A stretch of DNA of 64,000 nucleotides from Sphagnum compactum (Eukaryota > Bryophyta > Sphagnopsida > Sphagnales): NCBI GenBank assembly GCA_965153455.1, contig OZ234496.1, forward strand, positions 20,886,304-20,950,303, given 5' to 3'. Positions 23,990 to 34,729 of this stretch are shown piece by piece. The position numbers were made by a program, and so were the translations under genes. Positions within the stretch are counted from its first letter, which is position 1; every line of letters begins with the position of its first letter. The notes under the pieces were generated by a model. The model searched no databases, was not told where the DNA came from, and saw nothing but the letters and a program-made list of their open reading frames with translations.

Positions 23990-26690
23990 GAATCTATGAT
24001 TTTTTCAAGTGACATTGCAACATTCGTGCCATGTTGTTATTTTCATCATTGTCGTCATAAGCTCATGATTTCAACTTAATCATCTCCTAGAAAATAAATT
24101 AGTTCACAACTTTGAAGTTTTTTCTTTCAAAGTTTAATATCATATAACACTAAACTTATTATATAATGTGAGTCTTGCACTTTATTTTTCAAATCAAATC
24201 TTGTTCTTACTACAATAAATCATGATCAACAATCTTACATATAATTGTTTCTGAATTTTATTTTTTCCTTCATGAATAAATTTGAACACATACCCACAAG
24301 GCTAAATTTTATGTTTTTTTTTGAGCTTTTCTTTCTAGTCCTGGTTATAACGTTGTTAAATTATTGTTTAGATTTTCGAACTTTTGTAAAGTCTTAAATT
24401 AATTAAATCTGTGTTAGGAAAAATTAAACCCCCAATTGGTCTAAAATCAACAAGTTATTTGTTAAAGGAGTAGGATGAAGACATGATTTTGGATGAACAA
24501 GGCATTTAGGATAAGGATTGATCAGGGATCTTTGTTGATTTGAATTTTGAATTTTTGTTGGTTTTGATCATGGTGATGTGACTTGGGATGGTCCAAAAAG
24601 GGAAAGTTCTGAAAAATAGGGGGAATTATTAGACACGGAGTTTTGGAGAAAAGAGTGGGAGGAACTATAGGTATTTGTAGTAAAACACCGTAGACTATGT
24701 ATTGATATACCACATATTTTAATTGTTGTTTCGGGATTTTTTTCAACAAAACATGGGATTCTACAATAGTTTGATTCATGTTTTTAGTAATATAAAAAAG
24801 CATAGACTTCTACAATGAATTCTATGTATATATTGTTGTGTGAATTTTCTATAGTATGAAAACATGATGAAATGAATCGTAGTCTTGTTTTTGGAATTTT
24901 TTATAATGTATTTTAAAGTGCAAATTCTAGTTATATGAAATAACCATGAATCTAGTGTTTTAATGAATGGTAATGTTGAGTATGTTGAGAATTAAGGTAG
25001 GAATAATGAATGTATGCATGTGAAATGCAAATTTGTTGTTATAGTAATATGAAATATTCTACAAGAATTAAATTTTATTTCTACCATTATTGAAATCAAC
25101 AAGTTTCTATTTCATAGGTAGTTCACAAAAAAGTCTTAGAAAAGGAGGTTGTTGAAAAATATTAAAATCAATACTCTATTCATAGCATTGAAGACAAAAT
25201 TCTTGTAGGTGAATGCAATTCAAAATACTCATGCACATAGCACTTCAAGTGGGCAATTTTGAATCCATGTTCACAAAGATAATTTGCAACACAACATATT
25301 TTGATGCCAAGTTGGTGAACTTGTGTTATAGTTCATATGTGTTTTTGTCCTTATATTCTACATCAAATTAATTTTTGATTTCTTTTATGTTCCATGTCAA
25401 GGGGACAAATCTCACCACAAATGTAAACACCACCATCATTATTGTTGCACCACAATCTTCATTTTCATTTTTAGCTGCAAAACACCAAAATCAAAGTCTA
25501 TGTAAAATCTTGTTTAATGTTCATTGTGTTTAGAGTTGTTGGAAGCACTTGAGAAGGGTAGCTTCAAAAGTTTTTTTACAAATTCTATTGAAAAAAAATG
25601 CAAACATGATCTCCATTGACATTCCAACTATTGCCATTTTGAAGTTCCTGCCATTTCTGTGAGAAGGAAACTTTCAATGCATATAAAAGCAACAACGCAT
25701 TTTTAATTTGAAAAGTTTAGTGGACCATTCGCCTTTCAAGGGGGCTCTTGAATTATCTTTTACAAAGGTGATTCAAGGATAAAATCCTTCAAAATCTCCA
25801 TCATCGCATCGTGGTAGTCTATTGTTATCACAAACCTTCATTGCAATCACTAAAAAACCTTCACATTGCCATTGTTGGGCTTGGTGTATGTGGCAACAAT
25901 ATTTCCAAATCTTCATCCAAGGAGCAATTTGGTTTGCATCCACAAGTGGTCATCTAGAGTTGACATCATTAACAACATCATCGTTCACCTTTAGAACTAG
26001 TAGACTTGCCAAAAGTTCGGAACCTAATTACCACTGGGTTTTAAATCTTTTTTAAGGTCTAAAAGTTTTAAATGCTAGATTAGAACCTAGAATTTCAATC
26101 GCATGTGGAAAGGAAACTTTTGAAGTGATAAGAATTTCTGAAAATTTGTCAAATTTGTCAAAAAGTAACAAGACTTAGTGCTAAAAACTTTGAAATCTTC
26201 TAACTTCCTCATACAATGTTGGATTGGTGAGATTTCTTCAACATTAGGTTTAGATTTCCAAAGCTAGCATAGACTTTAAAGATAGATCATTAATTGTAGG
26301 ATGATTTTCCTTTGTCAAAAAGAACATCTAATGAGAAAACACCAAGTTGTTACAACTACAAGGTGCAATTCAATCCCCATGCTGACAGGCCAATAATTAC
26401 ATTTGAATTTGCTATGTTTATGTATTGGATTTAAGAATAAATGAATGCTTCTTGAAATGTGTATCCAAATTTTTCAAGTGTTTTTTTGCAATTGTAATTT
26501 GTAAACCTATTTGTTGTTAATTTCAACTAGATTTGATCATTAGTTGGTCACATTGGTTGTTGTATGACAATGAAGTTAGGTTGATGACAAACCAAACATT
26601 TATGTTGTTCCCATAGGATGTTCAAAAATTAAATCTTAAACTATGTTTGTTGATGCAAGTTGAACATACAAGTTGCTTTAAACCCCATTA
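23990..26690. other. AT-rich intergenic DNA, no gene seen
   Basis: Only scattered short open frames are present. A stretch at about 25380-26060 is somewhat less AT-rich but its frames show no recognisable domain. Confidence 0.45.
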
Positions 26691-28010
26691 GATTTAAAAT
26701 TCCTAATAATACCCCAAGGTTAAAAATAGGGATTAAGGTTAAATAGTTTCAAGGTGCGAATCTTTCATTGATTATCTACATCAAGGGATAAGTGTTTGCA
26801 TCAAGAGACAAGACTAAACTTTTGACTTAAATAATAGGATTTAAGGTTTAGGTTTCTGACTTTAAGCATTTAGGATTTTGAAAATATTAATAAATTCATA
26901 GACCCACCAAATTATATGTAAAGTTTATTGTTTAGGGTAATGGTTTGAACCTAGGGTAATTGGTAGGGTTTAGGTTTTAGAGTTTAGGGCTAAGGGTTTT
27001 GAGTTCAGGGTTTAAATTTTAAGCATTAGAATTGATTACTGGCATTTAAAGTTTAGGGTTTTGAATCTAGGGTTTAGGTTTTTGAGTTCAAAATTTAAAT
27101 TTTAAGCATTAGAATTTATTACTAACATTTAAGGTTTAAAGTTTTGAGTCTAAGGTTTAGGGTTTTGAATTTAAGGTTTAGGGTTTTGAGTCTAAGGTTT
27201 AGGGTTTTGAGTTCAAGGTTTAGGGTTTTGAGTCTAGGATTAAGGCTTTTGAGTCTAGGGTTTAGGGTTTAGGGTTTAAGGTTTAAAATTGATTATGGCA
27301 TTTAAGGTTTAGGAGTAGGGGTTTAAAGTTTTGAGGTTATGGTTTGCGGGTTTACGGTTTTGAAGTTTAAAATTCAAAGCTCCATGTTGGAGTTCGGAGG
27401 TTTTGATTTTAGGGTTTTGAGTTTAATGTTTAAAGTTGAAGGTTTAAGTTTTAGAATGATTATTAGCATTTAGGATATTCTTTATTCATGACATATTTTT
27501 AGAAAAACCGACATTGAACAATGAATCAAATGGATGGGAATGTCATGGACCTCAATATGGTGATTTAGGGTTTAGGTTATAGAGTTTAATGTTTTGATGT
27601 ATAGGGTTTAGGGTTTTGATGCATAGGGTTTGCGGTTTTGATTTAGGGTTTTGAATATAAGGTTTAACGTTTGGATGTATAAGGTTTAGGGTTTTGATGC
27701 ATAGGGTTCAAGGTTTAGGTTTGATGCATGGGGTTTAAAGTTTGGGGTTTTGATTTAAGGTTGATGGTATAGGGTTTAACATTTTCATGTATAGGGTTCA
27801 GGGTTTTGATACATAGGGTTTAAGGTTTTAATTTAAGGTTTAATGTTTTGATGTATAGGGTTTAGGGTTTTGGTGCATATGGTTTAAGGTTTTGAATAAT
27901 GTTTAACATTTTGATGTATAAGGTTCAAGCTTTTGATGTATAGGGTTTAGGGTTTTGATGAATAAGGTTTAGGGTTTAGGGTATTGATTATTATGAGTAT
28001 GGTGATAATA
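26690..28010. repeat. Degenerate telomere-like repeat block 1 (TTTAGGG-related)
   Basis: Long runs built from TTTAGGG and its derivatives GGTTTAGGGTTTTGAGTCTA and GATGTATAGGGTTTAGGG are present. Perfect plant telomere heptamers occur in short runs only (three in tandem near 27258-27280). A spacer AAGCATTAGAATTGATTACT-like word recurs between blocks. All runs are in the same orientation (G-rich strand is plus). This is an interstitial telomere-like satellite and not a chromosome end. Confidence 0.85.
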
Positions 28011-28159
28011 AAATCTTTAACCTCTAGGTTTGGTTTGGTCTATAATTAAAAGAAAAGCAAGAATTATAATTTACATGTAATTAAAACAAATAGATGAAAG
28101 TTAATAAAGTAATCATGATGATAACCCCAACAAACCATGAAAGCACAACAAAATATGTT

Positions 28160-28690
28160 TTGAAACCTTAATAAATTACTAAACCCACCAAATTATATGT
28201 AAAGTTTATTGTTTAAAGTAATGGATTGAGCTTAGGGTAATTGTTTTAAGGGTGTAGGGTAACTGCTTTAGTATGTTGAATCTAAGGTGTAGAGTTTTGA
28301 ATTCAAGGTTAAAAATTTAAGCATTATAATTGATTATTAACATTTAGGGTTTAGGGTTTTGAATTTAAGGTTTAAAATTTTGAGTGTAGGGTTTAGGGTT
28401 TTGAATTCAAGGTCAAAAATTTAAGCATTATAATTTATTACTAGCATTTAGGGTTTAGGGTTTTGAGTTTAAGGTTTAGGTTTTTGAGTCTAGGGTTCAG
28501 GGTTTTGAATTCAAGGTTTAAAATTTAAGCATTATAATTGATTATTCAAATTTAGGGTTTAGGGTTTAGGGTTTTGAGTCTAAGGTTTAGGGTTTTGAGT
28601 TCAAGGTTTAGGGTTTTGAAGCTTTAAGGTTAAAGGTTTGAATATCAAGTTTAGGGTTTTGAGTATAGGGTTTAGAGTTTACTTTCAATT
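28160..28690. repeat. Telomere-like repeat block 2, duplicate of part of block 1
   Basis: It starts with an AAACCCACCAAATTATATGT segment (28180) that also occurs in block 1 near 26901 (GACCCACCAAATTATATGT) and is followed in both by AAAGTTTATTGTTTA and a GTAATGG word. Then come about 100-bp higher-order units, each with AAGCATTATAATT(G/T)ATTA followed by TTTAGGGTTTAGGGTTTTGA, at about 28320, 28425 and 28530. This shows a segmental duplication within the array. Confidence 0.8.
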
Positions 28691-28699
28691 TTACCACCT

Positions 28700-29900
28700 T
28701 GTGATGATAATGAATGTAATCACACCAACATGTACCAACATCATTACTAATTATAATCACTACTTACTTTTTGTGTTCTGAAATGGTAAATTAAATTTGC
28801 ATGAAGTTTTGGGATGTATTTAATTAAAATAGAATCCACGAATATAGCATGAAGAAATGTGAATTTAAAAAAGTAAACTTAATGAATAGAAAATACCCAA
28901 AAATGTTTTTAAAACAATGCAAACTATGTTATTGGCAATGTAAAAAAAATTCACAAAGACTTGTTCCTCCATTTTATTAGTAAATTTTACTATCTATTTA
29001 TGTATTTATTTTGACATAATTTGGAAAATAAACCTTAACATAATAATATTTAAATTTTCTTCATGGCTTATAAATGATATTATACCACGCATATATATCT
29101 CATTTCAAATTGAACTAGGATTTTTGTTTAAGCATGGTAATCCAAATGATGATTTCAAGTAGATTATATATTAATGCCCATCAAACATCAGTTTTTAAAA
29201 AAATTCTTAAAATATGAAGTAGTATATGAATTTTTTTCAATTTCCTCCACACATATGACTAATTAGCTAAAATTACTACATGTGAATTTTTCATAGCATT
29301 CAATAAGTACTTTTAATTGAACATAAAAAGTTCAAATCATTTTAATCATTTGTGGAATTGTTTTGTTTATTTAATATATTATGATCCATATTATAATTAA
29401 AGAAACTTAAGGTAGGTATTTAAGGGTATAACATATATTATTATTAAAACAAAGAATCCATGTAATAGTTTCCTTAATTTTATATTCTATTTTGGAAATA
29501 TTTGAAAGCTTGGATGAAAAGGATGAAATTGATGCCACAACATGGATCCGAAAAATCATGAAATAGATGGTACCATAAAAATTAAAATTTAGGGTTTATG
29601 TCGATTTATATCTCTAGGTCTCATTGTGTCCTCGTCTATGTGTTTTTTTTAAATTTTTAGCTCTTCCATCTTACGTTTCTCCCTTGCATCGTAAATGTTT
29701 CCAGTTTCATTTCAAGGAATCACAATTCAAGCTTTGCACACATTTTATCCCATTGCATTCATTCTATTTTTAGTCCAGTCCTTTTCTCATTTCATAGGTT
29801 GCTTAGATGCTCCAATAGAGGTTTCCTTCTCATCATCACAATGCAAAGCTTTTCCATCCTGATGTAAATCTTCAAACAACTTTTGAATCCCCTCATTGCA
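28700..29900. other. AT-rich intergenic DNA, no gene seen
   Basis: There is no protein or RNA family signal; the stretch is made of AT-rich words and short open frames. Confidence 0.45.
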
Positions 29901-29939
29901 ACGCGCAACTCCCAATGAGAGCCTTCCAACTTGTGACTT

Positions 29940-30380
29940 TAGGTAATCAAATAGATTTTGTTTCTATTTCTATATCCCTTCAAACACCTTCTCTATTTTC
30001 ATCTATTTTTCTCTTTATTTCTCTCCTTGTCTCTGTGTACCTCACTCTCCTAAACTCTATCACAATCAATATCTCTTTTTGTCCCTATGTTTGTCTATCT
30101 GTTTCAGACTCTCTATTTTTATCTCCTCTTGTCTCTATCTCCTTATGTGACTTGTCTATCACAATTTCTTCAACCTCTTATTCATTCTTTATCTCTTTGT
30201 GTCTCATTGATTTCAATTGACTTTATATCTCCATCTCTTTTTGTCTATACAACCTTTTTTTCTCCATCTCATGTTCATAGTCCTTCAATGTTTGTCTTTT
30301 CCTTTAGTTTTTCCTTTTCCCTTTCTATCAGTTTTTGGTTTTTTTTCTTGTCCTTGTTGTTGTGGTTTGCTGCTAGCCAA
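29940..30380. repeat. Pyrimidine-rich low-complexity tract
   Basis: Degenerate CTCTNTTT(T/G)TCTC units (TCTCTATTTTTATCTC, TCTCTTTTTGTC, TGTCTCTATCTCC) fill this interval. They give Ser/Leu/Phe-rich open frames in all three forward frames. Equal openness in several frames argues for simple sequence and not a gene. Confidence 0.7.
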
Positions 30381-30839
30381 TAGTATGGTTGAGTTTCCCT
30401 TCTCATCTGGAATTGCAGGAGAAACTCAGTTTACAAGTTGGTGCTCGTCATTGCCCTTTACCCACTATAGGGAGCTAATCATGTCAATGGGGAAGTTGTA
30501 GTAGTTAAATCATTATCATGCATACTATTGTTGATGGTCCCTAAACAAGTGTGAAACTGACACTTTTGTTCATATTGGGGTGTGTTTTTTGTTTGTTGTT
30601 TTATTTTGTCTTTCCTTGTTTGGTTCTTTCCATGGTTTCCTGAGGAGGTGTTAACCTTGATGTTTTTTCCTTCATCATGAGATTGGAGATTTCTCTATTC
30701 TTACCAAAGATACTCTTTTTGTCTATACCTTTCTTTGTGTCTCTTTGTCAGTCCTCAGCTTCTTTTGTTTTTTGTCTTTTTTTTGGTTTATGTTTTCTTC
30801 TACATTTTTTTCCTTCTCTGGATTTTTTGTGATTTGGTG

Positions 30840-31500
30840 AATAACTGTTAACCATGGATCATGTCTTTTTAATCGTTAGAATGGAGATCTCTCAATATTA
30901 TGAAAAATATATCTATTAATTCCTTAGCATTCATTAAGGGCATATCGCTCAATGCAATCATTATATTTTTCCATTCTCTGTCTTTTTTCGTATATGTATC
31001 AGTTTCATTATACATTGATTTTAGTGTATGAGTGAACCTCAACCAACTTTTTGGATTTGTGCTTCTCTTTTTAATTATCTTTGTCAGCAAATTGAAATGG
31101 TCTATCTATCTTTGCTATAACCTTATGTCTCTCCATGTCTATATTTGACAATATTTTTCAAACCAATTTCACATTTACCTTTCCTTCAAAATCATTAGTA
31201 ATTTCTTCCAATTTTTCTTTGTTCTTCTTTTCTTTTATTGACCATCCAATTGCATTCAATTTATTCAAATTCTCTGTCAAATAGTTTAGTTCTTTTTTCA
31301 ACCACACAATATTTTCCTCTTTAGCAGATTCTGGCAAAAAGATCATTTTTGACATAAACGAAAAGGCTTGCACACAAACTCTTCATCGCCTCATCGTCTT
31401 CACCAACAACAAATTCGTACATCATAAACTCATGGTTGTAGAAACCTTGTAAGCAGTCAAACACCTCACTGAACATTATTTCATTCTTCCAAGTCTTTGT
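30840..31500 (-). pseudogene. Unrecognised coding relic, divergent from the palindrome array
   Basis: On the minus strand, protein-like frames start near 31500 (FSEVFDCLQGFYNHEFMMYE...VGEDDEAMKSL), shift frame near 31380 (SKMIFLPESAKEENIVWLKK), and shift again after about 31150 (NPKSWLRFTHTLKSM; DMPLMNAKELIDIFFIILRD). Together they span about 220 residues of mostly helical, charged protein. No family is recognised. It is transcribed away from the palindrome array at 31.55 kb, so array and relic may belong to one element. Confidence 0.4.
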
Positions 31501-31549
31501 CTTTGTTTAAATTATAAAAGGGGATTTCCCTTTCGCAATAGAATAGACA

Positions 31550-32430
31550 TGGAATCGGCTAGCGGCCACTAGGCAATTAAAATTTCATCCTTGATTGGAA
31601 TGGGAAATCTCCTCGCACCATGGGATTTCCTTCTCATTGTAAAATAGACATGGAATCGCCTTGCAGCTGCTAGGCGATTAAAAATTCATCCTTGACTAGA
31701 ATGGGAAATCGCTTGGTGGCCGCCAAAATTTTTCCTTCTCGTTGTAAAATAGACCTAGAATCACTTGGCGGCCGCTAGGCGATTTCCCATACAATTAGAG
31801 AGAAAGGGTAATCATTTGGTGAACTCTAGGGGATTTCCCTTTAGCTTAAAAGAAGAAAGGAAATCTCCTGGTGGTCGCCAAGTGATTGCATGTAAACAAA
31901 AACATCGCGATATTGCAAGATGATTTTTCACCAAAATAAAACATCATGATATCGCTAGGTGGCCATTGGGTGATTTCATCCACAAAAAAGTAGTGCAATA
32001 TCGCCTACCGGTCGTTAGGAGATTTTTTATAAAATCAAAATGCGATATCATTTAACGGCCGTTAGACGATTTCATGTAGAAAAAACCAACACGATATCGC
32101 ATGGTGGCCATTAGGTGATTTCTCACAAACACAAGACAATATAATATCATTTGGCAATTATTAGGCGATTTCATGTTAAAAAAAAAGTGCAATATCGCCT
32201 AATGGCTGCTAGATAATTCTCGTAAAAACAAAACAATGCAATATCGCTTGGCGGCTGCAAGGTGATTTCATGTTGAAAAAAACAACATGATATCACCAAA
32301 TAGTCACCAGGCGATTTCTCAAAAAAACAAAACTACATGATATCGCTTAGTAGCCACCAGGTAATTTCATGCAAAAAAAACGCAAAATCGATTAATGGCC
32401 GCTAGGCAATTTCTTAGAAATAAAATGAGA
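31550..32430. repeat. Array of about 16 degenerate palindromes (NotI-like core)
   Basis: Copies begin near 31554, 31653, 31708, 31760, 31811, 31862, 31950, 31999, 32046, 32095, 32145, 32193, 32243, 32291, 32341 and 32387; spacing settles to 46-51 bp. The consensus is ATCG-CCTAGYGGCCGCTAGG-CGAT flanked by GAA on the left and TTC on the right, so each unit is a near-perfect inverted repeat of 24-30 bp. The best copy is at 31760 (CTTGGCGGCCGCTAGGCG). Spacers are A-rich and unrelated in sequence. The array ends about 110 bases before a plus-strand decayed reading frame. Confidence 0.9.
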
Positions 32431-32541
32431 TATTGAATAAAAAAAAATTATTCATCGCAGATATATCTTTCCTCCGTTCATGAAAGTGGTGGGAAAAAAT
32501 CTTGGGCTTCACATCCACCATCCAGAGACAACAATCAACAT

Positions 32542-34430
32542 TTGGAAACTTTCGAAAAAAATTTAACGTGGGCAATCAAGTTGGTGGAACGTGAAGTTCC
32601 ACCATTCAAGTTTTACTTTGTAAAAAATGGAATAGAAGACACGATACAACAAATGCCAATCCATGATATGGCACGGTGGGCACCATCTTTAGACAACGTG
32701 ATTCTGTTTTATGAGGATCCATCCAAGAAACAACTAGTTGGACTTGTGTGCTCAAGAAAAAAATTGGATGATGCAGTCATTTTAACCAACATAAGGAAAG
32801 GGTTTGAGGTGAAGGATATTCAAGACCTTGATGCTATGGTTGTCCTTGAGAAGTGGATCAAATTCAAGGAGCTCATTGAATTGGGAGGGAAGACACCAAA
32901 GAGATTTCGAAGGAGGTTCTTTGCACACTATAGCAATGGTTGAGAGTTCCATTGCAAAATGGGTTGCAAAGCGACCACAAAAGGAGGAAATAGAAGCAGA
33001 GAAAAAAGAAAAAAATATTTGGGAAAATTGTAATGGGCAAAAAGGCTAAAAGCTTTGACCTTGTTGAGTGCCGCATAAAGGACACAACGATTGGGGAGGA
33101 GTATGTAAATTCATTTCCTTTTGGTTTTTCCCCGATCAAAGGTGTGAATCTACCCGTCAATTGTTTTAAAAGGTCACCCCTAGATGTTGTTTACCATCCA
33201 CTCTATAGAGAACATGTAAATGAAATCAAGACGCGAATTACTCTGTACAACAAATTTGACACTAAGGTCCCAATATTCACCATTCTGGAGGACCCATAAA
33301 GGCCAAACTACATTCTTCCATGTTGTTTGAGGAAGTGGGAGGACATTCAAAACCTTCAATTTTTGATCGTCAGTGGGTAGCACACAATCGTTGCTATAAA
33401 GGTTAGTCTTTTTTGTGTTATATTATAACATTTAAATTTTTTGCAATATTCATTCCATTGTTGATAGTGTCTTTTTGAAATTACGAGTTGGTGGTGGACC
33501 CCAACATTGCACATGATGTCTTGGACAAGTTCAGTACATTCGAAATTGTCGTTGTGTGGGAGTTGGATTTTGTAAAAATTGTTAGGATGTAAAAATTTTA
33601 AACAAGGATTGTAGCCTATTGACGAAACCATCGTACCATAAGAACTTGTCACATGCATGTTGAATTTGGATTTCATATGATAGGCCTACCCCAAATCTGG
33701 ATGGCTCCATGTGTCATAGTGAAAAATATAAAGTAAGTTCGCTCTTTTTGTTTCAAGAAGTAATTTCAGTGCTGGAGATTTATCTACGATCATTCTTGAT
33801 TTATTTTTTTGTTACCATATAACAATTTGAAGAAACGTTGAAGCCTGTGTTGAAAGTCAAATCTACCACGAAATGCATGAGTATTTTCCTTCTTTCGGAC
33901 CCAATTTTCCACATGTGGGAAATAATTCTTGTTGAATGGGAAAATTGCAACATTTTGGACAAGACTAGAGATGTGTTGATTCGTCCTCTAGTGTCGATCA
34001 AAAAATCAACATTTGGCTGCCTTTCGAATTTGAAAGAAAAGTAATTGGAGAAGTTGGTTCGAGGTCTTTTCGCGGATACAATCACTATCTGTGATCTACC
34101 ATTGAAAGGCGGAGGACAACCTAACTTGAAGTCAATGTACAAGTGTACTAAGCAATTGAAGAGAAAGGCGGTCATCCAAAATAAAATTATGATCCATTTT
34201 GGTTTTCCAAAACCAATTGCCAATAATCAAAAACCATATTTTGATGATGCGTGGATTGAGAAAAAACTAAAACACAAGCTTGACAAAATGTTCCTCTCAG
34301 TTTTGGACTTTGAGCTCAATGACAAATTTTATACAAAAAAATGAGATTGGACCACTTCGATGAGGCACTTCTTGCAGGTTTCAAAATTGCATTGAAAAGG
34401 TGGATTAAATAAGTTCCAAAAGGTATTAAC
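32542..34430 (+). pseudogene. Decayed element protein with a ParB/sulfiredoxin-like segment
   Basis: A frame from 32542 (METFEKNLTWAIKLVEREVP) runs 133 codons to a stop near 32941. Protein-like sequence continues in shifted frames: FDLVECRIKDTTIGEEYV at about 33055, HPLYREHVNEIKTRI at about 33196, KVPIFTI, then FLIVSG*HTIVAIK near 33360-33400, followed by a donor-like AAAG|GTTAGT. The order HP.Y.EHV..IK..I / KVPIFTI / LIVSG.HT..AIK resembles the N-terminal ParB/Srx fold (side-chain pattern ending in a G-Q-H/E-R-like turn); this is inference from memory. A later piece (WEIILVEWENCNILDKTRD to DFELNDKFYTKK, 33920-34344) is a long open frame broken once. Several breaks are stops replacing probable CAA/CAG. 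Not functional. Confidence 0.6.
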
Positions 34431-34439
34431 ATACGTCAT

Positions 34440-34728
34440 TTGTTGACAAATGGATGAAATGCCATGTTGGCATTTCGTTTATTACGTTGGAATGTGTGTG
34501 GGAATCTGACATGGAGATTATTTGCAAAGAAGTTGCATATAGTTGCATGTGAGTTACACCGTATATACAATATTGTATATGCATAAGGTGTTTGTTATAG
34601 TTGCTGCAACTTGTCCGGTAGCACTCAAGGCTGTATAAATATCATGAGTTGCAAGTGTTTGTTGCAACTAGAAAACCCAATTGCAAGCCCAATTGTAAAA
34701 CCTTATATTTTCTCATAGTGTTATACCT
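34440..34728. other. TTGCAAC-rich segment ending in a CACTA-like terminus
   Basis: Repeated AGTTGCA and TTGCAACT words precede TATTTTCTCATAGTG at about 34706-34720; read on the minus strand this is CACTATGAGAAAATATAAGG. It may be a non-autonomous CACTA insertion inside the decayed element. No target-site duplication was found. Confidence 0.3.
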
Positions 34729-34729
34729 T

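Noticed and set aside
26690-28690. True chromosome end (telomere)
   Set aside because: Heptamers are degenerate and flanked on both sides by long unique DNA; interstitial.
29915-30501. Ser/Leu/Phe-rich plus-strand open frames
   Set aside because: All three frames are open because of pyrimidine-rich simple sequence; no domain or splice logic.
31550-32430. CRISPR-like array (regular repeats with spacers)
   Set aside because: The units are degenerate palindromes in a plant nuclear context with no cas genes; spacers are A-rich and not uniform. Kept as a palindrome array.
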